This document shows positions 37,399-51,159 of a stretch of 64,000 bases of DNA, piece after piece. Location of the stretch: contig NC_063264.1 in NCBI RefSeq assembly GCF_019578655.1, positions 6,055,213-6,119,212 on the forward strand, read 5' to 3'. The position numbers and the translations under genes were made by a program. This DNA comes from Ricinus communis. Its lineage: Eukaryota > Streptophyta > Magnoliopsida > Malpighiales > Euphorbiaceae. The notes beneath the pieces were generated by a model. It saw only the letters and a program-made list of their open reading frames with translations, had not been told where the DNA came from and did not search any database. Every line of letters begins with the position of its first letter. Position 1 is the stretch's first letter.

Positions 37399-39849
37399 GT
37401 TGTTGGTGCCATCGTTGTGTTGGCTTCTTTAGTGTGTTATTTACTTATTGGGGATTCATGCGCTTGTCTTCTTTGAATGAAGCAAGCTTAGTTTATATAT
37501 TTTGTTACAAGTAACAAATCTTTGACAGATGTCCCAGTTATATTTATTGTCTTGGTAAGTTTCTACTTCGTAGCTCTGGGTTTGTTTCTTTGCATGTATG
37601 TGCTGCTATCACTGCAGGAATTTCCATTATGTGCTCCTGCATCGTGTTACAGGCCCCTACTAGCCCCAGAATGAAGGATGACCCTTTTTGCAGCCTTGAC
37701 CATATGAGCATTTTATTTAGGCAATTTTGATCTTTTGATCCGTTCACAGTCCTGTACTTTGGGAATCCCTTCCTGCTGTACATTTTATTTCTTATTGGTC
37801 ATTGGCGATGTATAAAAATCTCCATATGGTAAAAATTGTCATATGCGCAGACTCCATAATTCCCTTTTATACTCATCCTACATCAACTTTTGAAGTGGCT
37901 GGAGCTGTTGCGAGTGAAGAAAATATGAAACGAAAGGTGGTAGCAGGCAGGTGGAAAAACTTGTTAGTCTAAGAATAGTCTGTTAGGCAATTACTAATTG
38001 AAAAGAAAAATTGGTTTGCTTTAGTGCTTTGGCATTCGCTAGGGGAAGCAGAGGGAGCTGTGTATATGAGTTCTTAATGCAGCCATTATAGTTAAAAACT
38101 GCACTCAGGATTTCAACATGGAATGTTTCGTCCCTATGGCAATGTTTATTTTAAGGATTTTTAACGAGGAATCCTTAGTCTAGATTAATGTTCATAATTA
38201 TTTTTAAAGAAAACAAGAAATATAGAAATTCTTCATTCGATTAAAAAAACAAAATAGAATTTTATAATTCTGAAAATTAAGGGTTTGGGTTCTGATGATT
38301 AATATGTGATTTTGACGAGTGGGCATTGTTTTAATTTTGTTATTTATATAAAATTATCTTAAAATTGAACTGGTGGTGGGTTGGCCTTTCTTTTGCTTTT
38401 GCGAGCCATTGTTCTTGGTTTATGTCGTACTGTGGATTTCAGGCCTGGGGGCCCTTAATCCATACAGATTTATTTTTGGGAAAGAAATATCAAAAACATC
38501 TATATTTTATTTTAATTTTTTTTTATCAAATTTACTGTTTTTTTTTAAAAAAGTTTTTACTGTATTAAAATATTAGAAATTTGATTTTTTTTTTAAATTT
38601 TCTGTTAAACTGCGATTTTGGTTTTTTCTTTTTCTCTTAAAATTCTTTTCTTGGTTATTTTTGGATAAAAATTGAAAAACAAATAAAAAATAACTGAAAA
38701 ACAACATTAAATTTGAAAAAGAAAATTAAGAAAACAGTGTTTTGAAAAAATAAATTACACAGGGAAAATCATATCTTCTATTGATTTTAGAATTTTTTGA
38801 AAAGTTTTCTTTAGTAAAAATTTTGTTTGCTATATATATAAATTTTTAAAATTTAATTTTTTATATATATATGTTTAATTTTTAACACATATAATTTTTA
38901 TTTTGACATGTACACTTATTTTTATGAATAAAAATTTTAAATTTATGTGTTATTTTGTGATTCTTTCTATTAATTAATTAATAGGTTACATTTCTAATTA
39001 AACCCTAATTCTAATTTTAAAAAATAATATATTAATAATTAATTAGATTTCTAATTAAATAATGATTAGTTTTCAAATTAGATAATAATTATTCTAAGAA
39101 ACATATTAATTATATTTTTATAATATATTAACTAATAAATTAGTTTTCTAATTAGATAATAATTCTAATTATAGGAAATAATATCTTTAAATAATATATT
39201 TACTAATAAATTAATACTTTTTATTATACACTTATTTTTAATTCTAAAAGATAGCAATATCAATTATACTGATAGTATTAATTTATGTAACATTAGAATT
39301 AAATTAATAAATATTTTTAAATTAATTTTTATATTATTAAAAATTTTAAAAAGTTAAAGATATTTAGAAATAATTAATTTGTTTTTTTTTAAATATTATA
39401 AACTAATATTAAATATAAAATTTTTTATTAAATTATATTTATAAATTTAATTTTATAATTGAAATAATAATAACTGTCGTGTAACACATGGATAAAAGAC
39501 TAGTTTTATATTTAATTAGAATCCATGGTTAAAGGAAGAATTTCGTCTCTAGATTCAATCGACTCTTTCTTACGTTCTTCCCACAATTTTACCTCTCAAA
39601 TGTGACTTGTTCAGTGACGGACTCTTACTCGTACCGTATTATTGTTAGGCAAGCTAACCTAATAATTGAATGTTACATTATCAAATATTTAAATAATGTG
39701 AGATGTCTTATCATAATTTTAATTACTTATGAATTATGAAGTTAAAATGATCAAATATGATAAAATTCATATCGTATTATTTTTTTATTTATTGTATAAT
39801 TTTTTTAGCACCCGCTTTTAAAATAATAGCCTCAAGAAAATTATATTTT
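37399..39849. other. GRP 3' UTR followed by AT-rich intergenic DNA
   Basis: The first 150-200 bases are the likely 3' UTR. From about 38.1 kb the sequence is strongly A/T-rich with no supported gene. Open frames at 38.36-38.58 kb are low-complexity Phe/Leu-rich and rejected. Confidence 0.45.
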
Positions 39850-39915
39850 TAAAATTTGAATTCAAATTTTTAAATTGCTAGGCAAAAGCCGTCTAACCAC
39901 CAAGCTGCTATTTTA
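39850..39915 (-). mobile_element. tRNA-related SINE-like remnant
   Basis: The minus strand reads TAGCAGCTTGGTGGTTAGAC, a good A-box match. About 35 bases later comes AATTTGAATTCAAA, B-box-like. An A/T-rich tail follows. The arrangement fits the Pol III promoter of a decayed SINE; no intact tRNA fold exists. Confidence 0.4.
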
Positions 39916-42237
39916 GGTAGTGTTTTTCTAGATTCCATTGATTTCTCTCGGTCGTTTTTCAACTTTTTCCATCGGAGTGAATAGTCGGATGGATACAAAC
40001 ATCGGATGTTTCTCTACAATTTTCTTTGATCAACAGGTTACTGTAGAATTAGCCTTAATACTCTTCCAACTCTAGGACCAAATTATCCCAACCATCCTTA
40101 TTTTTTAATACGAATTTCAAGTGATCTTAAAATGAGTTTCCAGTGAATGAAAGATTGACAGAACTTTTAGATAATTTACTTGCATGACCATACCCAAAAC
40201 AGAAATATTTTGGAACTTACAATATGAAATCTTTCAGACCCATAATCCAGAATTTGTGGAACCGAACACTGTTCCAAGAATCAATAAGTTTCACAAGGTC
40301 CATAGTTTCAAAAGAAGCAACTTGAAGATACACGACAGAGTGGAACACATTCCCCTGTTACAAATTGTCCACCAATCCATAGATTCCTTTGAAAGTTGCA
40401 GCTCTGAAGTCAAGAATTGGTGACAATATACCAGCTAAGAGATTTTGGATATATACTTCCTTTTCCTCAACGCGTTTTAATCCTTAACTTTATAATATAT
40501 GCACACTTCTTTCTGTCTTCTGACATTTTGGTCTTCCCTTTCTCTTTTTAACTTAAAATTTTTATTCTATTTTTTCTTTATTATATGATGGCAGTTATTG
40601 GAACTTTCTTCCTGTTCTATGGAAAATATAAATAAGATTCACAGTATTTGAAAGCTGAATATAAGCAGACAGTGGCTGTTTTGAGTTACAGGCTGCAAAT
40701 GATGAATAAAAGTGGAAAATTTCAGGAGTATTATAACCTGTGATTGACCATTATAAGTCAATAATAATAATCTAAAAAGGGTCACTTTCTTACATATCCT
40801 GAAGCTTTTGTTTTTAGACTTTAGTAGACTGATTAATTATTGACTAAGGTTACATCTCCTCAAATCAATACTTATAACATTAATTACCCATGTTATGTTT
40901 CTTCTTGGATCTCATGGAAATTCTAACTTTTGATTTGCTAGTTCTCTCCAAGGAATATCTTGATTTATGGCTACTTAGATTAAGAAATACTCTTTTTTTT
41001 AATCTTTTTTTTCTCAAGAAAATGACAATGAAAAATGGGAGAGTATCTGAATGATGTTAATTTTGTCTAATTTGTGATTGGCCCATTTGCCTAACTTGTA
41101 AGTTTGGTTTTTATAACATCTTTTCTTGCCTAATCATACTATGCAATTTAGGGCAATGTATAACAGATTTAGTTATTTTTCTAGTATGCTTCAACAAACT
41201 TTGATTTTGCTGGCTAATCAATTTATATAATGATGGATACACATTTGTCACAGGGAATTGTAGCAAATCCAAAACAAGACAGAAAAAGAGAAAGAGAATA
41301 CCAATCAAAGCCATGTATGTAAATTGGGACAAAGTCTAGTGGAAAAGTTTGACTCAAATCGCAATCATAAAATCAAACCCATGTGAAGTTTTATCTCCCA
41401 GATTAAAACCCATTTGCACCCATAGAAACTTCCACCACCTTTCAATTTTTGTTAAGATTACATCTTTTGTTATTCAGTTTTCCTTTTAACAATTTCTTTA
41501 TAGTCTGCTCTAATTTCTTGGTGGTTGATGATGGAAAGTTTTTTTTATTAATCTTTTTATAATTCTAATTTTTAAATTACTCAACATTTTCAGAATAAAT
41601 AGCTTTTTTTAAGTCAGAACCTGAAATCATTTACCTTGAATTTTTCAGGGAACATAAATCATTATCTTTGAATGATTAAAGAATTTTACCTCCCTGTCTT
41701 CATTCATATATACCACTTTAACATTAATCATTCATGATTCTTGAGCTTTTTTTTTTTTTTTTTTTGCTTTTCATTTTATTCAATAATTGGAACTGAAAGC
41801 AGAAAAGTAAGATCTCAGCTCATGCATCCAACTTGCATTCTCAAAGAAAATAAAAATAAAAACTAGAAACAAAAGACACAAGAATCTTGATGTCATCATT
41901 GTTGTTCAATCACAAGTTTTTTTTTTTCTTTAAATATGAATTTTAATGGTTGAGATCTACATCCTTTCTAGCAGACCCCACCAGAATTATTACAACTCAA
42001 ACTTCACAGATCTACAACTTTCCCCTTCTTCTTCTTCAATTTCTTGAATTCACATCTTTATCTCTTCTTCTTCTGTATCAAATCTATTTCTATATTCTAC
42101 ATAATCAACAACAACAATAACAACAAAGCTGCAACAACTTTGAACCCATTACAGCAAATTACTCAAAAGAAAAAAAAAAAAATAAGAGCAGAATTTTATA
42201 AATTAATCTAAAAAGAAAAGAAAAAGGAAAGGTTCAA
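39916..42237. other. Intergenic DNA 3' of GAE6
   Basis: The segment 39.92-40.45 kb is less AT-rich and includes a 79-codon plus frame of no recognisable family. The 3' UTR of the minus-strand epimerase gene should lie within roughly 41.9-42.24 kb. Nothing else is supported. Confidence 0.45.
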
Positions 42238-43617
42238 TCAATCCTCAAGATGCTCAGTGTTGATATCATTTTGAGTTTTTACCTTAGTCTGAATGCCATA
42301 ATACCCAACATACCACTTAACAAACTTCCTCAATCCACTACTCAAATCTGTAGTTGGCTTGTATCCAAAATCTTTGTATGCCAAACTGACATTAGCATGA
42401 GTGTAAGGCACATCCCCATTTCTTGGCATCTTGATGACATGTTTCTTGGCTTTAGTATTCAAAAGATTCTCCAAGATAGACACCAGTTTCCCTACAGGAA
42501 CTGGTGAGGTATTTCCAAGATTGTACACCCTCAGTTGAGCTGGACCTTTCTTTTTTCCACCACTTCCTGTACTCTTCTCCGCCGTGTCCAACGCTCCGAC
42601 GCATCCTTTCACTACATCATCAATGTAAGTGAAGTCACGCGCCACCTGTTTCTGATCTTGTGTCTGATAAATATCTATTTGCTTACCTTGCAAGATATCC
42701 TTAGTGAAGAAAAAATATGCCATATCGGGTCTTCCCCATGGACCGTACACTGTAAAGAATCGTAACCCAGTTAGGGAAAGACCGTAAATATGGTTATAAG
42801 TGTGCGCAATTTCTTCACCAGCTTTCTTTGTAGCTGCGTATAAGCTTGCTGGCTGATCTGTTCTATCGATTTCTGAAAAGGGTACTTCAGTGTTCAGCCC
42901 ATAAACAGAACTCGACGAAGCCCACACAATTGCAGGTTGTGGGTTTGCGGTTTTGGCAACTTCAAGAAGATTAACGAAACCAGCAATGTTTGAGCTGATA
43001 TAAGATTGTGGGTTTTGGATAGCGTAGCGAACGCCAGCCTGAGCAGCTAGATGCAGTATGTGAGTGAATGGCACCACATCGAAAAGCTTGGCAAGTAATT
43101 GGCCATCATTTATATCACCTTCCACGATAAAAACCTGGTGTTTGAGAAGAAGCTGTTGCCTAGCTCTTTTAAGTGAGGGATCATAGTAGTTGTTAAAATT
43201 GTCCAGGCCAAGAACTCCGTCGCCTCGCTTTTTTAAGGCGAGTGAGCAGTGCGATCCCACAAAACCTGCAGCTCCAGTGACCAAGACTGAGAGCCCACTA
43301 GGTCTGCGAGGAGTAGAGGAGTGACGGACTTGTTTTTCCCAAGAGGCGCCACCTATGGCTGAGGAAGAGGCGAAGAAAGCAGTAGAGAGAAAGCTGCGAT
43401 GATGCAATTTGTTATTGTTGGGACTGCTGCCATGATCCGAGAGTGGAGGATAGTTGATGGTGAAGAATAGAATAAGAACAAGGGCTATAAGAAGTGTACA
43501 GCGGAAGAGTAACTTAGAAGAAGCACTTAGGATCTTTGTGGTGTGCATTCTGCGAAGAAGATAACTGTTGTATCTCTCTAACTTTATGGTTTTGCTTGTG
43601 TCTGGTGGTGAAGCCAT
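42238..43617 (-). CDS. GAE6: UDP-D-glucuronate 4-epimerase, GAE6 type
   Basis: One uninterrupted exon encodes 459 residues, the usual GAE size and intronless form. A short cytosolic tail (1-36) precedes one transmembrane anchor (about 37-57), so it is a type II Golgi membrane protein. The catalytic domain starts near 108. The NAD-binding glycine motif VTGAAGFVG lies at 113-121. The Ser-rich active-site strand WASSSSVYG is at 212-220, and the catalytic YxxxK (YAATK) at 240-244. FTVYGPWGRPDMA and GNGDVPYTHAN-like segments are family-typical. The enzyme converts UDP-glucuronate to UDP-galacturonate in the Golgi, the precursor of pectin (established). The N-terminus MASPPDTSKTIKLERYNSYL is close to Arabidopsis GAE6 (AT3G23820) and unlike GAE1. 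A (GA)n/(CT)n tract lies upstream. Confidence 0.96.
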   Translation of the reverse strand: MASPPDTSKTIKLERYNSYLLRRMHTTKILSASSKLLFRCTLLIALVLILFFTINYPPLSDHGSSPNNNKLHHRSFLSTAFFASSSAIGGASWEKQVRHSSTPRRPSGLSVLVTGAAGFVGSHCSLALKKRGDGVLGLDNFNNYYDPSLKRARQQLLLKHQVFIVEGDINDGQLLAKLFDVVPFTHILHLAAQAGVRYAIQNPQSYISSNIAGFVNLLEVAKTANPQPAIVWASSSSVYGLNTEVPFSEIDRTDQPASLYAATKKAGEEIAHTYNHIYGLSLTGLRFFTVYGPWGRPDMAYFFFTKDILQGKQIDIYQTQDQKQVARDFTYIDDVVKGCVGALDTAEKSTGSGGKKKGPAQLRVYNLGNTSPVPVGKLVSILENLLNTKAKKHVIKMPRNGDVPYTHANVSLAYKDFGYKPTTDLSSGLRKFVKWYVGYYGIQTKVKTQNDINTEHLED

Positions 43618-43734
43618 TGCTTTTGGAATTGTATTGTATCAATCAAAACAATGGTGGTTTTTTCTTTTTGTAGATTGATGTATAGATATTTCTGTTAAAG
43701 GAGATTGTTTGGAAAGAGAGGAAAACAAAGGGAA

Positions 43735-43768
43735 AGAGAAAGAGAGAGAGAGAGAGAGATAGAGAGAT
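43735..43768 (-). promoter_or_regulatory. (CT)n tract in the GAE6 leader or core promoter
   Basis: The plus strand reads (GA)n; on the gene's strand it is a (CT)n pyrimidine patch 120-150 bases upstream of the ATG. Such Y patches are common in plant core promoters and leaders. It is also a simple-sequence repeat. Confidence 0.6.
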
Positions 43769-46700
43769 AGAGCTCTGGATTGAAGTTGAGCCCTGAAACT
43801 ATGTAGAGTGAAGAAGGAAGATTATAAAAGAAGGGGGGAGAGGGAGTGGGGTTGGTGTTGGTTGGAGACCACTTTGTTTTTGTTTTTTTTTTTTTCTTTT
43901 TTAAATTGTTTTTAACTCATTATTTTTTTTTTATTTTTTTTTTCTTCACAGTATGCCAATAAATTTTCATTTATAACAACACAAAAATGTTATCACTTTA
44001 TAATATAACTATAACATAATTTGTCATTAATTTTTTTTAAAAAATATTAATTATTAAAAGATAATTAAAGCATTTAAAAAAATTAAAAATCTCATAACAA
44101 GTGATTTTCATTTTATACACAAAAAGTATTTTTGGTAATAGCTCTAACTTATAATTGTAATATTTATTTATTATTAATATTACTATAAAATCCAAAATTA
44201 ATTCATAGTGCTTTTCATTTCCTTAAAATGATTGATGCAGAAAAAGAAAAAGAAAAAGAAAATATAGAAGATGAGGCCTTGAAGGCTATTGTTATAATCA
44301 TCAATTCATCTCTAAAAAGAAAATTACAGTAAATCAATAGCCATTGTTATTATGTAATGGAAAGTGCCAGCTATCTTCTTCTCCCTCCCATGTGATTTCC
44401 ACGTGTCCAGATGTGAACACTATCCCCCTTCTCTCAAATTTCCTTTTCCTCTTCTTTTATGCTGAATTTTCAATAAATTTGAAAATGATTAATAAAAAAA
44501 AGGATTTGACAAAATTGCCCACCTTAATTGGCAGTTTATGGGTGGTGGTCAGCTGGGTTTCCTGCCAGGCAGACCAAACTTAATTATATATAAACACCCT
44601 TTAAACTCTAATTAATTAGTATTGTCTGAAATACAAATTCTACTTAAATTTACTAACTATTCATTTTATGATCAAAGAATATATCAAATTTGTAAAATGT
44701 TTATAATCTATTGTTAATATATAATTGAAATATCTATTCACGGCTACTAAAATAAGTAATTTTTAAATATTAACGCTAAGTAAAATTTATCATTTTTATT
44801 GTATCGACTCTAATTTAAATTTTTATATTTTTACTTTTTATTAGAATCAATAATCTTTTTAAATTTTATTAAGTATTGATATATTATTCGATTAAAAATA
44901 TTTGAGTTTTCAAACTAAAAAAATTAAAAAAACCCAACAAAATAGAATTAAAACATTTTAAAGCTCAACAATATATTTTGCCAATATATCACATATTTGA
45001 TGCATGGGAGATTAATTAGGTCAAAATTCAACAAATAAAAAAAAGGTTAATGACTAAAGTTAATTAGTGAATAAATCACCGACCGACAGAGTAATACATA
45101 ATAATAGTGTACGTATATGCTTATATTTGAGGTAGTATTAATTGTAGGGTTAAAAAAAAGGTTAGTACTATTTGTGGGCTGTAATCAGCTTCAAAGTTGC
45201 TGCACAAGTAATTAATATAAACTAATTAATTACAATTAAAGGCTGCAGTCGGTGGCCTTAATCACAGGATTTTTCAGAATTTGCTGACGTGGAATTTCTT
45301 GGAGTTTTGTCCAATTTTGCTAAAGTAAGCCATGATTGGCTCAACCATTTCTTTATTCTGAAATCAAAAAAGAAAAAGAAAAAAAAAAGAAGAGAGATGG
45401 GTAAATTCTTTTCTTTTTAATGGTTAACAAGTAAATTTAAGCAAATGTCTAATATAATTAATTATATAATATATATGGCACTATTTATTAATTATTACAT
45501 GTGAATGAGTTTTACTCGTGAATAGTTTAATGATAATAAATAAATTAATCGATATAAATATAATAACTAATAGATAATGCCACATGTTACTGTCTAATTA
45601 ATTTTGTTTATAAATAATATAATAAATTGAATTTATTTAAATATATTTTTATATTTGGCTAATTGGATAACCACATAAATTAAATTATTGTTACTATTAA
45701 TATTTCTTTCATTTTGGGTTGTGAAGGAGCTCCCATCTTATGATCACTCAATATAGAGGGAAGGTTAATCAGTTTTTTATCCACTTTCTTTATTAATCAG
45801 TAAAAAAATGATTTAGATTTCCCTAAACCAAAATTAATTGTAATTAAGTGAGATTTTAGAGACTTCACATATTCACCTGTCAAAAGATGAAGCTTCCCAA
45901 TGAATGGTGTGCTCATTGATCTTGGAAATCTTTGAATGACTATAAAGACCATCTTTAGTCATTGTCCAAGTTGTAAAATAAGGACCATTTCTATTGAACA
46001 AATCAACCGTGGAAAAACCAATGGATAATTCATCTAAAATAAATATTTAATGTTTTACCACACACTTGAGCTCACTCACTAATCATTTTATAAAACTATT
46101 TACATTTTTAAATGTAAATTTTCTTTTTATATTAAACGAGTTATTATATTCTTATAACGAGCATAATGAATGTATTTTTGTTACGTTGAATTTTTAATAA
46201 ATTTTATTATTTATCGAAATTCTATTCGATAAATTCTAAATTAGTCGAATTTAATAGATCTATATAGTTGGAGGATCAAAATTTTAAGAAATCTTTATTT
46301 TTTATTTATTTGAATTTTTGGGATAAGTTAGTGGCCAATAAAAATGAATGCACATAAAATCACAAAAAGGATGATGTGAGGTAGGTCCCCAAATATGGAA
46401 CACCCAGAAGAGGTCTTTATCATATATGGGTGGGTGATGCCGTGAGGGAACCTTCAAGGGAAGGTCCTAAGGGCACCTCAACCCTTATTATTTTATTTCA
46501 TTCTCTATGTATAAACAGGTCGGTCTCCCCTCCTCACATGGGAAAATATTTTGGGAGAAAGGGAAAACAGATATATCTTTTAATATATATATTTAAATTC
46601 TCATTTCATATTTCTTGATTAATGAGAAATTGCTAATTAAATATATAGTTCTAGTGAGGTAATAAGGTATTTTTTTAAAAGGAAAAGTATATAATAATAA

Positions 46701-47984
46701 TTTGAAACTATGTCACTTACTTATAATTTAATAGAACCTTATAATATATTCAGCTCTGAAAGATTGTCATTTTAATTACTAAGCATATCATATCTAATTA
46801 ATAACTTGGTTTTTATTTTATTTTTTCTGAATATAGGGATTTTAAAAATTCAAATTTCCCAATCAATTGATATTAATATAAAAACTTAGTGAAAATCGAG
46901 CTACCCTCAAAGTCACAAATCATAATAGAAGACAAGAACACAATATTGGCATTATGAAGATTATTATATATATAATATGCCAAAGGCCTAACACAAGGTC
47001 CAAGATGTGGGTTAGCAATGGCAATTGAACATTGTACTTTTTTTTTTTTTTTTTTAATTAGGTTTTCACATTCTTTGTCCTTGGACTTAGAAATTATGTA
47101 CTAAACTATTTGCAGAATATGTCCCAATGTATAGATTGAATCTGTATTCATTAATGATGGGTCATGTTTCCCATTCTGTTATAGGTTGGCTGGTACCATG
47201 TTTTCTGTTTTCTTTTTTTCTTTCTTTCTGTCCAAATTAATGGTTCTACTATAGATATTGGAAATTAAAGGATTGGCAACGAAAGCATGTAGTACTACTA
47301 TAAGCCACTACTCCACCAATAGAATTTTATGTATCTTGTTATATGCTTAATTGAATTTGAACGGTATAGAGTGAAGTCAATAGAATTTTAATCCATCACC
47401 TCAAACAATGGTATTATGAGCGGTCAATTATTTTGATTTATAGGTCAATGCCAACTCACTTTTATGTATTTTAGTCGGTCCATTTCTTAAGTCCGATCGA
47501 AATTAATTACGCAATTATTCAGAAATAATAATGAAAATGAAAATTTTGAATAAATTTTATATGCTTACTTTAATCAATTTGAGGTCCAATATACTCAAGT
47601 TAACATTCTAAAACCACTACTGTTTGTAATGTTTGGAGATCTCACCATCTTGATTTTGTAGTATTAGAGAGAAGATTAATGTTGATGAGATTTGAAGTGT
47701 TATTTTATAAGCTTGAAGTTAATCTAATTGGCTAAGTTTTCTTCTAATTCTTTTTTTCCATAAAAAGAGAAGCAAGGCATGTGCTATAAAGAAAGAAAAA
47801 GATTCAATTGCATTGTTATAAGCTTAGAAATGATGATATTATGTGGGGTTTGAGGCATGGACTTTGTAGCTTAATTTTCTACCACTAAACATGCTCGTTG
47901 TATATTGCAATGGTAGGGTTTTGCCAATAGTTTTTTCAATTTTCTTTTAAAGACTTAGAATTATGCTTTTCGCATCTATAGACT

Positions 47985-48068
47985 TAACCTAATCGTAAAT
48001 GCGTATCTCGACTTGAATAAAGTTTTTAGTCTAACCATAAATGCATATCTCAACTTGAATAAAATCTG
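47985..48068. repeat. Two tandem units, period 42 bases
   Basis: CGTAAATGCGTATCTCGACTT (from 47994) recurs as CATAAATGCATATCTCAACTT (from 48036). The flanking GAATAAA is shared. There are a few substitutions. Confidence 0.7.
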
Positions 48069-50862
48069 AAATTTAAGTATTTGTCTCTTCATTTTGTGAC
48101 TCAAGAAAAATTATACTTTTCAAAAGTTAACTAATTAAGAAAAAAAATAAAAGAATTTCTTAAAAAAATTTCTTTTCATTTTTCTCATTGATTGGGTACA
48201 ATGGCAAGAAGACATCTAATACAGAAAAGAAAAGAGGGTTTGAACTCTATATATCTGTCCTGACAAGAGCAAAATTTATCTTATCATTTTAGCTTGGCCT
48301 CAAGTGGAAATGGAAGATCCCACTGGAAAGATGCTCTCAACCTTTATTTCCCAATCAATTGATGCACGAAATTTAATGGCAAAAATGGGGTTACCAATTT
48401 CCTTGAATTGGAAAAGCCAACTGTTCTTTGTAGTCATGGGATTGAATGCTGTGATTCTAAAAGTTTTAGATGCATATTAATTAAGTGCAAAAGCAATTCA
48501 AACTCATTCATATGCAAAGATTTAAATGAAGTCCAGGAAGTTGGGTCACTGAGTTTTTAACTCATTTTTGGGTTATTTTTAATTGTTTGCCAAAAATATA
48601 TAGGAAACAGTTAGCGGCCTTTAAGGTTTCAAGTTTAAGATGGGATTGGGTTATTACTATTATTGGGGTTTTCATTCAATTCCACCACATTGTCGAATTT
48701 CTTATCAGATTATGAAGGTACCTTTTACACACAACACTCTTAATTAATAACAGCCCATGCAATTCTAATTAATATTACATGTGTTTTTATTTATTATTCT
48801 TCTTGGAAAAACAATTTATTCGGTACATTATTTTCTTCTTAATTGCCTATATTTTTTTTTCATAAAAGGCTTCCGGATGGAGAATTATATAATAAGAAGT
48901 ATCCATCATTGTATTATAAAAATTGATAATTCGTCTACCGTAAAAATAAAATAAAAGTTAGACTAAAAATCTGTTATTTTAAAAGTAAAGCATTATTATA
49001 ATTCAAATTAAATTTAAAATTTAAAAGTTATTTGAATTAATTTTTTAATATTTTTTTTTCTTACACAGAGATCTTTAATAACAATTTAAAACCCTTATAC
49101 AAAATAATAATCTAGCTAAATTTGAATATCATAAACCCTTTTATTCCTCATTGAGAAATTAATAAAGAATTAAAATTGCCTGAAAGGAAAGGGGCAAGAA
49201 AAATCCCATTACAGGAAATTAAATGAGGCAATATATTGGTAATGGTAAATGGTAATGAGCCAAAGGTGGAGAAGTCATTTTCTATTAGTTAAGAGGAAGG
49301 AAAAGGACATCAACTTTCTTTCTCTCTCTCTACAAAAATTGTCGGCAGCATGCCTTTGTTGAGAACCTTCCACATATGTCATCTTCATTAATCCAATCAC
49401 ACCATTTATCTAAATAATTGGATCTTTCAAGTCCTCAAGTTTGTTGTTGCATAAAATTTATTTGATTCGAGTTTTAATGGATAACTTTTTCATTTAAGTA
49501 TCTATCAATAGCGATTTGATCAGTATTTTTATAAATTTATTTATAAAGCGTAAAATTATTTAAATATGACTCGAGTTTAGATATTATAGCCAAGCCAATT
49601 GATGAATTAAATAAAAGAATAAATAAACTTTTACATTTTACTAGCTTTGATCTAATCTAATAATTTACCAATATGTGATAACCAGAAGCTCCACTCTGGA
49701 ATTCATAAAAGTAAATAGAACTTGTGTCTACTTGACATGATAGTGAGAGTTTTTTTGGTATTATCATGTAATGCAAAGAAGAATAATTAGGTTTAAAAAG
49801 AGATTCTACAGACAATTAGTAGAGACTAATTAAGAGATAGACAAGGCATTGTTTGGCCACTCCTTTACTTGAAATGGAAAATACCCATGAAACTACCACT
49901 ATCACGCCCTTGGTAAAAACTATATTATAAATCAATCTTTGAATTAATTTTTATTTCTTAATATTCTTAAATACTAGTCTTCCACTCCATGTACCAAACA
50001 ATTCCGTTTACTTTTCTATTTTAGCTTATGTCTTTTTTTTTTTTTCTCTCTTATTAATTTAACCATGGATCATACATAAGCAACAATATTCTACATATTA
50101 AACTATAAGATTTAACAAATTGGGTTTATATATCTAAAAAGCTTCTCCATATATTAGAAAATAAGAAATATAATATTAAAATGGTTTGACAAAATTAGTT
50201 AATTTTTTTCTAATTTATAAATGCAATTGCATAATTACTTGTAAAAATTTAAAATAATAAGTGGCATGAAACACGAGTAGTCCAACTTTTAAATAAGTTA
50301 TGAATGCCCCTTTCCAATATTAGTAGGTATATATCTATATAATTTCTTTTTTTTTTTATAATACCCTAAAAGATTTATTAATATCAATGTTGACTTTCTT
50401 TGTTGTCTTACATTTATTTATTGGAAAAATTAAGTATAATATATAATAATTTCTCTCTTTTTTTATAGATATTTTTTTCAATGCTTCTACATTCTAAATA
50501 TGTAATTTCACTAGTCAAAGCACCAACCTTGCCCAATATCCGGATGCTTCTATTGGATCACAAAACCTATTATTTAACAAAAGTATACTTTAATGTCACA
50601 AGTATAGGCTTCCTCAATTTATATAATAATGAAATTCCATTCATATTATAGAGTTATATTTCTATTGCAAATAAGAATAAGAATATTTAAAGTTAAAAAC
50701 TTAGTTAAGTCGGTATATATGTTACTATTTTGTTATTATAAAGAAGAAAAAATGAATTTAAATCTGAGACCTCTGCGCGAACTCTTTAGAGATACCCCAT
50801 TATATTAAAGAAATAGTGGTAAATATATATTATTATCAAAGTTAAGACTGCAGGTGGATTCA

Positions 50863-51159
50863 TTAGTTGGAGTAAGAGTTTTCATTAATAATGCAAGTAC
50901 GATGCAATATAAAACAATGTTTTTTTGTCTTAGTCTTTGTAATTTGTCGGCAATGGAAAATGATTGAAGATGAAAATGAGAGGAGAAGGAGGGTACGTGT
51001 ACATAGTACATTTAAGCTTGTGAAGGGATTTAAGCTCAATCCATTTGCTTTGTCTGTTGCTATCTGTGAAAGAGCCCTCGCACAGAGGTAAAATATAAAT
51101 AAAAAAAAAACCCATTTTATCATAAATTGAAGAATGTTAGCTAATGAGAAAAACATCAT
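50863..51159. other. Segment open on both strands, coding status unknown
   Basis: The plus strand is open at 50891-51091 (Arg/Glu-rich). The minus strand is open in two frames, 50863-51159 (Leu/Phe-rich start, signal-peptide-like) and 50930-51115. Base composition is less AT-biased than its surroundings. I recognise no plant peptide family (no CLE, CEP, IDA or PSK motif), so this is only a candidate. Confidence 0.2.

Noticed and set aside
37544..37783. 79-codon minus-strand frame at the 3' end of GRP
   Set aside because: Antisense to the probable 3' UTR of a well-supported gene, with no homology recognised.
40184..40423. 79-codon plus-strand frame in a less AT-rich segment
   Set aside because: Checked in all three reverse frames as well; no family found and no splice partner exons. 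Kept only as part of the intergenic description.
41880..41900. AGAATCTTGATG, resembling the start of mature miR172
   Set aside because: Similarity stops after 12 bases (TCATCATT instead of ATGCTGCAT) and no miRNA star arm is present nearby.
43770..43792. CTCTGGATTGAAGTTGAGCCC, resembling miR159/miR319
   Set aside because: Several mismatches in the core and no foldback. It lies in the GAE6 leader/promoter.
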